From contig CM043697.1 in NCBI GenBank assembly GCA_023935145.1, positions 52,571,001 to 52,635,000 of the forward strand: DNA of 64,000 bases. Reading direction: 5' to 3'. Under the pieces are notes generated by a model that was not told the origin of the DNA, made no database searches, and was given only the letters and a program-made list of their open reading frames with translations. How positions within the stretch are numbered: position 1 is the stretch's first letter; each line of letters opens with the position of its first letter. Source of the DNA: Bretschneidera sinensis. Its lineage: Eukaryota > Streptophyta > Magnoliopsida > Brassicales > Akaniaceae. Positions 57,898-64,000 of this stretch are shown piece after piece. Position numbers and translations under genes: made by a program.

Positions 57898-59502
57898 ATG
57901 TCAGACAACAAGAACAAAAATAATTCTGGACATACGTCGGGAGGGGGTCATCCGAAGTTGCTCAAGGAGGCTTTAATGGGTGAGATGATAAGAGTGTTGA
58001 GAATGGAGATGGAACAGGTTTATGAGCGGATAGATCAGGTAGAGAATGCACATGTGGGGCAGCAACAAAACACTTCTAATGTGCGTAGGAGGGAGAAAGT
58101 TCAACCTAGGGGAGAGAGAGTTGAAGATGAAGAGTATTTTACGAATGGATTTGATGAAGACGATGATCGGGTACAGCTGTTAGCCATAGGAGATTTGCTG
58201 GTTGAGGTAGTGAAGCTAGGAATCGGGAAGATAATAACTTGGGTAGTATTAAGATGAAGATTCCATCGTTTCAAGGCAAAAACGATCCTAAAGCTTACCT
58301 TGAGTGGGAGAAGAAGATAGAATTAGTATTTGATTGTCATAATTATTCCGAGCTTAAAAAGGTTAAACTTGCGGTCATTGAATTTTTTGACTATGCGATT
58401 GTTTGGTGGGATCAACTAGTGTTAAACAGGAGGAGAAATAGAGAGCGTCCAATAAAGACTTGGGAGGAGGTGAAAACTGTGATTAGGAAACGATTTGTTC
58501 CAAGCCATTACTACCGTGAGTTGTACCAAAAATTGCAAAGTCTTACACAAGGTAGTCGGAGTGTGGAGGATTATTATAAAGAGATGAAAGTAGCTATGAT
58601 CCGAGCAAATGTAGAGGAGGATCGAGAGGCTATTTTGGCTAGGTTTTTGGCTGGTTTGAACTTAGAAATGGCTAATTCGGTAGAGTTGCATCATTATGTG
58701 GAGTTGGAAGATATGGTGCACATGGCTGTCAAAATTGAGAACCAACTCAAGAGGAGGGGCAACAATACACGACAAAACCCTAACTCGGGTTCATCTTGGA
58801 GGCCAAATTTTGTGAAGCAAGCCACGGCCAAGCCCAAAACCGAGCAAAACCAAGAAAGTACCAGCCATGGAAATCGAGGTAAAACAGACTCTTCCACCAC
58901 CAAAAATCGTGATATTAAGGGTTTTAAATGCCAAGGCAGGGGTCACATAGCAAACCAATGTCCGAACAAAAGAGTTATGGTATTGCGAGATAATGGTGAA
59001 ATTGAAACCGAGGGCGAAGAAGATACCGAATCTATGCCACCATTGGAGGATGCAAGTGATGAGGAATACATTGCCCAGGGAGAATTTTTCGTTGCAAAGA
59101 GAGCTTTAAGTGTACAAATTAAAGAAGATGACGAAGTGCAGCGAGAAACATCTTTCATACTAGATGCATGATGCAAAACAAGGTATGTAGTGTGTTTATT
59201 GATGGAGGTAGTTGTACTAACGTTGCTAGCACTACAATGGTTGAGAAATTAGGGCTGCCAACAATTAAACATCCTCGGCCTTATAAGTTGCAATGGCTCA
59301 ATGATAGTAGTGAAGTGAAGGTGAACAAATAGGTGTTAGTTTCCTTCCGTATTGGAAAATATGAAGATGAAGTTTTGTGTGATGCAGTTCCGATGCAAGC
59401 TGGACACTTATTACTAGGCTTGCCATGGCAATTCGATTGGCGTGTTAAGCATGATGGCTTCACCAACAAATATTCGTTTGTAAGAAATCAAAGAACAATC
59501 AC
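57898..59502 (+). pseudogene. F-e gag and protease remnant, pol missing
   Basis: Gag starts at 57898 (MSDNKNKNN). A one-base loss near 58168 shifts the frame, and gag continues in a second frame from about 58239 (IPSFQGKND, FVPSHYYRELYQ, FLAGLNLEM). The zinc knuckle has Gly for its first Cys (GFKCQGRGHIANQC). A one-base frameshift at the gag/protease border (about 59147) is shared with F-b. The protease part (FIDGGSCTNV near 59200, VSFRIGKYEDEV near 59340) has a TAG at 59330. RT, RNase H and integrase are absent: the 3' LTR follows directly. This is a mini-element of gag-pro only. Confidence 0.85.
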
Positions 59503-59777
59503 TGATGAGGACACGACTAACAAATGGGAGGCAGATCCTATTCAAGTTCCAATTGGTCAAGTTACAAGGGCCTGAGCTAAATGGTTTATTCAAGTTCCAA
59601 TTGGTCCAGTTATAAGAGCCCGAGCTAAACGGTTCAAGAAAACTCTCAATTGGCTTATTCAACATATTTGGGCTAAGAACCATCTTTGGGGGCCCAAGGA
59701 TAATGCTATACATGATCCACAAGGATGGGTTTCCATAATCCAAGGGAACTTCCACTTTGGAATTTCGAGAGGACCCG
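59503..59777 (+). repeat. F-e 3' LTR, first part
   Basis: It starts TGATGAGGACACGACTAAC directly after the protease remnant and is interrupted at 59777 by the reversed F-f LTR. The rest must lie beyond the window. Confidence 0.8.
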
Positions 59778-60716
59778 TGATATGATCCACGCCAAGAACT
59801 AAGAAATATATGGATCAAGAAGACCTCCAAGATCGTCTAGAAGCAGATTTATGTGAGACCGCGACCCGTTGCTTATATTGAAGCAAGAACCTTGGTATAA
59901 TGAAGACTGAGACCGTGACCCGTTGCTTATATCGAAGCAAGAACCTTGGTATAATGAAAACACCACAATCAATTATGGAAGGATTGATTGATAAGTCGAA
60001 AATGAACGCCACAAAAACTCCGATAAGTTCAGAAGTTCTAAAAGAACCAAAGAGAAATTTCTCTCCGAAAGTATGAATCAAATCTGAATTGTGTTATTCC
60101 AAAAGTCAATGGCTATAGGAAACTACGAAATAGAAAATAAACCTAAATAGAATTTTGGTAACCTAAAATTCAAATAAGGAAAGTACCTAACTTGGCATGC
60201 AAGCCTTATAATGCAACAATTAAATTTAGAAGGAAAAAATTAAGAAAAGGTGCAAGCCCAACGTAGATTCGGATGCAACAGCCTTCTGGATTTCGGCCCA
60301 TTATACCAGGCCCAAATGATATCCTTTTTGAAACTTTCTTAGGTCAAAATTTAGTGCCAAGACGTCATCTTTCCATCCTAATAAGTTTCAGCCCATTTGG
60401 AGTTGTGGGCAAGAAGATATGATCATTTTAATTCTGTTCATTGGGTCCTCCCGAAATTCCAAAGTGGAAATTCCCTTGAATCATGGAAATCCATCCTTGT
60501 GGATCATGTATAGCATTATCCTTGGGCCCCAAAAGATGGTTCTTAGCCCAAATATATTGAATAAGCCAATTGAGAGTTTTCTTTAACCGTTTAGCTCGGG
60601 CCCTTATAACTGGACCAATTGGAACTTGAATAAACCGTTTAGCTCGGGCTCTTGTAACTTGACCAATTGAAACTTGAATAGGATCTGCCTCCCATTTGTT
60701 AGTCGTGCCCTCATCA
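59778..60716 (-). repeat. F-f 3' LTR (939 bp)
   Basis: TGATATGATCCACG...GTGCCCTCATCA, with a duplicated R/U5 stretch (GCAACGGGTC type) near 59865-59950 and the antisense U3 module near 60250-60470. The pol reading frame runs from the interior across the LTR start at 60716 to a stop at 60428, encoding two GQVTRARAKRF-like motifs. Confidence 0.86.
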
Positions 60717-61873
60717 TTCCCCTCCTCTTGAAAAGGATTTGTCCTCAAATCATCACCTACATCAAAAGGGCGTAAATCAGAAACATTGAAAGTGGTATTA
60801 TCATTGTGCTCACTTGGTAAACCCAATTTGTATGCATTGTTATTGAGGTGCTCAAGGACTTGAAAAGGAGCATTAATTAATTTTTCCTCGTCTCCCCATT
60901 TGAATTCAACGATCTTCTTGATGACTTCGCTAAGAGGTGCGGCAATATTGCTAAAGTCTTTCATGAACCTCTTGCAAAAACTAGCAAGTCTATGAAAACT
61001 ACGAACTTGACTTACACTCGTGGGACTTGGTCATTCTTTAATTGCACGAATCTTCTCTTCATCAACCTGTATTCCTTGTGAACTCACAACAAAGCTAAGA
61101 AACACAAGCTTATCGGTACAAAAAGTGCACTTCTTCAAGTTAGCAAACAACTTTTCTTTTCTAAGCACATCCAAAACTGATTTTAAATGGACAACATGAT
61201 CATCTATGTTTGTGCTATAAATGAGAATATCATCAAAATAAACAACAACGAATCTGCCTATAAAAGCTCGCAAAACATGGTTCATTAATCTCATGAAGGT
61301 ACTTGGTGCATTTGTTAGTCCAAATGGCATAACTAACCACTCATATCAACCATATTTCGTTTTAAAAGCAGTTTTCCATTTATCTCCCTATTTCATTCTT
61401 ATTTGATGATATCCACTTTTTAAATCAATTTTAGAGAATACACATGCACCATGCAATTCATCTAGCATATCATCTAAACGAGGGATAGGATGTCGATACT
61501 TTACCGTTATATTGTTGATTGCTCGGCTATCAATGCACATTCTCCACGTCCCATCCTTTTTAGGAACCAAAATCACCGGAACAGCACACGGGCTCATGCT
61601 TTCTCTTTTGTACCCCGTTTCCATTAAATCACTAACCTGCCTTTGTAGCTCCTTTGTCTCTTCGGGATTGCTTCGATAGGCTGGTCGGTTTGGAATTGTA
61701 GCACCGGGCACGAAATCAATTTGATGTTCAATTCCTCGAATAGGAGGTAAGCCGTGTGGAATATCCTCGGGAAAGATATCATCAAACTCCTGTAAAAGAG
61801 AAACAATAGAACTAGGCAAAGATGAGTCAAATTGGTTAGTGTTTAACGTCTCTTTGTACAAAAGTATAATCAT
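60428..61873 (-). pseudogene. F-f RT remnant fused to pol C-terminus
   Basis: RT motifs [40 protein letters not shown] and YFDDILIYS (near 61235) are clear. They resemble CRM/Galadriel/Reina chromoviruses. After the RT end (IVEFKWGDE near 60885) the sequence jumps to the pol C-terminal segment (FQVLEHLNNNAYKL), so RNase H and integrase are deleted. Stops occur near 61031, 61348 and 61388. The last part extends into the LTR with duplicated TRARAKR motifs, possibly a nuclear-localisation or targeting tail. Confidence 0.83.
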
Positions 61874-63052
61874 TGGCTGATTTTAAATCACAGCTCTTTT
61901 TATTTCACTCATTCTTGCATAGAAATTTGTTTTTCCCTCAATGGCCGAATCAGCTCTCTTATTTTTTATCTCAATTTTTTGACCTCTCTCATTTTCTCTT
62001 TCTGGTTTTCATTCGTTCTCTTTTTCTCACTCTCTTTCTTTTGCTCACTCTCTTTTTGTAACCTCACTTGATCTTCATAAACCTGCTTTGGTATCAAAGG
62101 AACTCGAGTGATTATTCTTTTATTTTTAACAAACAAATATTTGTTGGTGAAGTCATCATGCTTAACACGTCGATCGAATTGCCATGGCCGGCCTAGTAAC
62201 AAGTGTCCAGCTTGCATCGGAACTACATCACACAAAACTTCGTCTTCATATTTTCCAATACGAAAGGAAACTAACACCTTTTTGGTCACCCTCAGTTCAC
62301 CACTATTATTGAGCCATTGTAACTTGTAAGGCCGAGGATGTTTAATCATTGGCAGCCCTAATTTCTCAACCATTGTAGTGCTAGCAACGTTAGTACAACT
62401 ACCTCCATCAATAATCATACTACATACCTTGTTTTGCACGTGGCATCTAGTATGGAAGATGTTTTCTTGCTGCACTTCGTCATCTTCTTTGATTTGCACA
62501 CTTAGAGCTCTCCTTGCAACCAACAATTCTCCTTGGGCAGCGTATTCCTCATCACTCGCATCCTCCAATGGTGGCATAGATTCGGTATCTTCTTCGCCCT
62601 CGGCTTCAATTTCACCATTATCTCGCAATACCATAACTCTTTTGTTCGGACATTGGCTTGCTATGGCCTTGGCATTTAAAACACTTAATATCATGATTTC
62701 TAGTGGTGGAAGAGTCAGTTTTACCTTGATTTCCATCTCTGGTACTTTCTTGCTTTTGCTCGGCTTTGGGCTTGGCCGTGGCTTGCTTCACAAAATTCGA
62801 CCTCCAAGATGAACCCGAGTTAGGGTTTTGTCGTGTATTGCTGCCCCTCCTCTTGAGTTGGTTCTCAATTTTGACAGCCATATCCATATCTTCCAATTCC
62901 ACATAATGATGCAATTCCACCGGATTAGCAATTTCTAGGTTCAAACCAGCCAAGAACCTAGCCATAGTAGCCTCTCGATCCTCCTCTACATTTGCTCGAA
63001 TCATAGCTACTTTCATCTCATTATAATAATCCTCCACACTCCGATTACCTTG
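61874..63052 (-). pseudogene. F-f protease and gag C-terminus
   Basis: Continuing upstream on the minus strand: a Lys/Glu-rich linker (61966-62070), protease (IDGGSCTNVAS near 62390-62420) and an acidic linker. The zinc knuckle near 62670 is damaged by a ~10-base deletion that removes the GH part and shifts the frame. Gag follows to 63037 (FLAGLNLEIAN). LTR G2 cuts gag at 63052, so its N-terminus lies beyond the window. Confidence 0.83.
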
Positions 63053-64000
63053 TGATGAGAATCAACAAGCACTATTAAAGGATCCATTGCATATTCCAGT
63101 TGGGCCAATTACTAGATCAAGATCCAAGAAAGTCAAAGAAGCACTTAATGGGCTGATTCAAGAGATTTGGGCTGAATCTAAAATGGGGCATTCCAAGCTT
63201 GGCCCAACAGGAGATGAAAGCATAATAAGTTTAATCCAAGCTATTGATAGTGACATGGGTATGTCCAACATAACAAGGGCCTGCCCAATAATAATCACCT
63301 AGTCTCTTGTCAACTAATTAAGGTGCAAGGTCCAAGCCCAAAGTGAAAGAAGATTCGGATGCAACAGCCTACTGAATTTAGGCTCATTATAACAGGCCCA
63401 AATGACATCCTTTTTAAGACTTTCTTAAGTCCAAATTGAAGATCAAATCGTCATCTTTCCAACCAAACAAGTTTCAGCCCATTTGGAGATGTGTGCAAGA
63501 AGATATAGCCATTTGAATTCTGGTCATTGGGTGCTCCTGAAAATCCGAAATTGTGTTCCTCTTTTTACTTTTGGCCAATTCCTTGATTCCTTGCATGTTT
63601 TAGGGATTGTTTCCTTTCATGTTTTATGGATTGTCTCCTTACATGTTTTATGCTGTTTTCTTGCTTGTCCTAAGCTTAGAGGGTTGTTCTAAGCTCTATA
63701 AATACTTGTGTGTTGTAAGTTGAAAGGATAATAGAATTCAGAAAATACTTGAGGTTTGCTTCCTCTATTGGTTCTTCAAAGAACTTTTGAACTTATCAAG
63801 GGTTCTTCCTTGTGGCGTTCAGCTCCGACTTATCAATCAATCCTTCCACAATTGATTGTGGCGTCTTCATTATACCAAGGTTCTTGCTTCCATACAAGCA
63901 ACGGGTCGCGGTGTCACATAAAATCTGTTTTCTAGACGATTTCTGGGTAAGTATTCCAATACTGTTTGTCGGGTCTCAAAGCATGTCGATGAGGTTCGCA
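63053..64000 (+). repeat. LTR G2 (948 bp, reaches the window end)
   Basis: It starts TGATGAGAATCAAC and matches G1 reversed; the last bases ...GAGGTTCGCA lack only the TCA terminus. Inserted in F-f gag after CCTTG (63048-63052). The LTR start encodes GPITRSRSKK...EALNGLIQEIWAE, then the sense U3 module begins at 63251 (TGACATGGGTATGTCC), with a TATA box (CTCTATAAATAC) near 63695. The last ~200 bp are F-like R/U5 sequence. Solo or full-length status cannot be decided here. Confidence 0.86.

Overview
This window is plant nuclear DNA, most likely from a eudicot. It is AT-rich, it holds one spliced plant ammonium-transporter gene, and nearly everything else is plant LTR retrotransposon sequence of the Ty3/gypsy (Athila and chromovirus) and Ty1/copia (Sirevirus-like) lineages, nested inside one another. 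No rRNA, tRNA, CRISPR or bacterial-type gene was recognised.

Layout. 1-9499: chromovirus A (minus strand, its gag-pol frame apparently open) split by B (3222-7891), a young deletion derivative of the same family that lacks integrase and is flanked by the duplication TTACG. 9500-12779: the 3' end of an Athila element (C2), which lies in a second chromovirus-like family, F (12780-16152). 16153-17857: reversed Athila pol fragment. 17858-31638: an F LTR and leader, then a type-A solo-like LTR (D) split by a nearly intact Athila element C (19183-30484), then broken F LTR pieces. 31639-35271: the host island, with the AMT2/3/4-clade ammonium transporter (32403-34133, three exons) and a foldback element in its 3' flank. 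35272-36219: solo LTR G1. 36422-40919: E, a decayed sister of B carrying the same internal deletions. 40920-44077: non-coding DNA with 33-bp and 48-bp tandem repeats. 44078-46199: solo Athila-type LTR with a perfect GTATT duplication. 46264-56634: a young copia element (minus) with duplication CTAAC, carrying gag, pol and a third ORF. 46245-64000: F copies F-e and F-f, and LTR G2.

Most interesting signals. (1) The copia element carries about 30 copies of the perfect 12-bp palindrome CCAGTCGACTGG in three arrays: one in each LTR upstream of the predicted TATA box, and one upstream of the third ORF beside an internal TATA-like box. Centre-to-centre spacings are 20-22, 31, 42, 52 and 82 bp, close to whole helical turns. 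This suggests an operator array shared by the LTR promoter and a private promoter for ORF3. (2) One promoter-bearing U3 module recurs in the LTRs of at least four unrelated families and in both orientations, so LTR parts have been exchanged between lineages. (3) B and E share the same RT and integrase deletions, and B sits inside A, which fits a trans-mobilised family next to a likely autonomous partner.

Coordinates of element ends come from reading TG...CA termini, primer-binding sites and target duplications by eye. Family names rest on recognisable protein motifs and have not been tested by a search.
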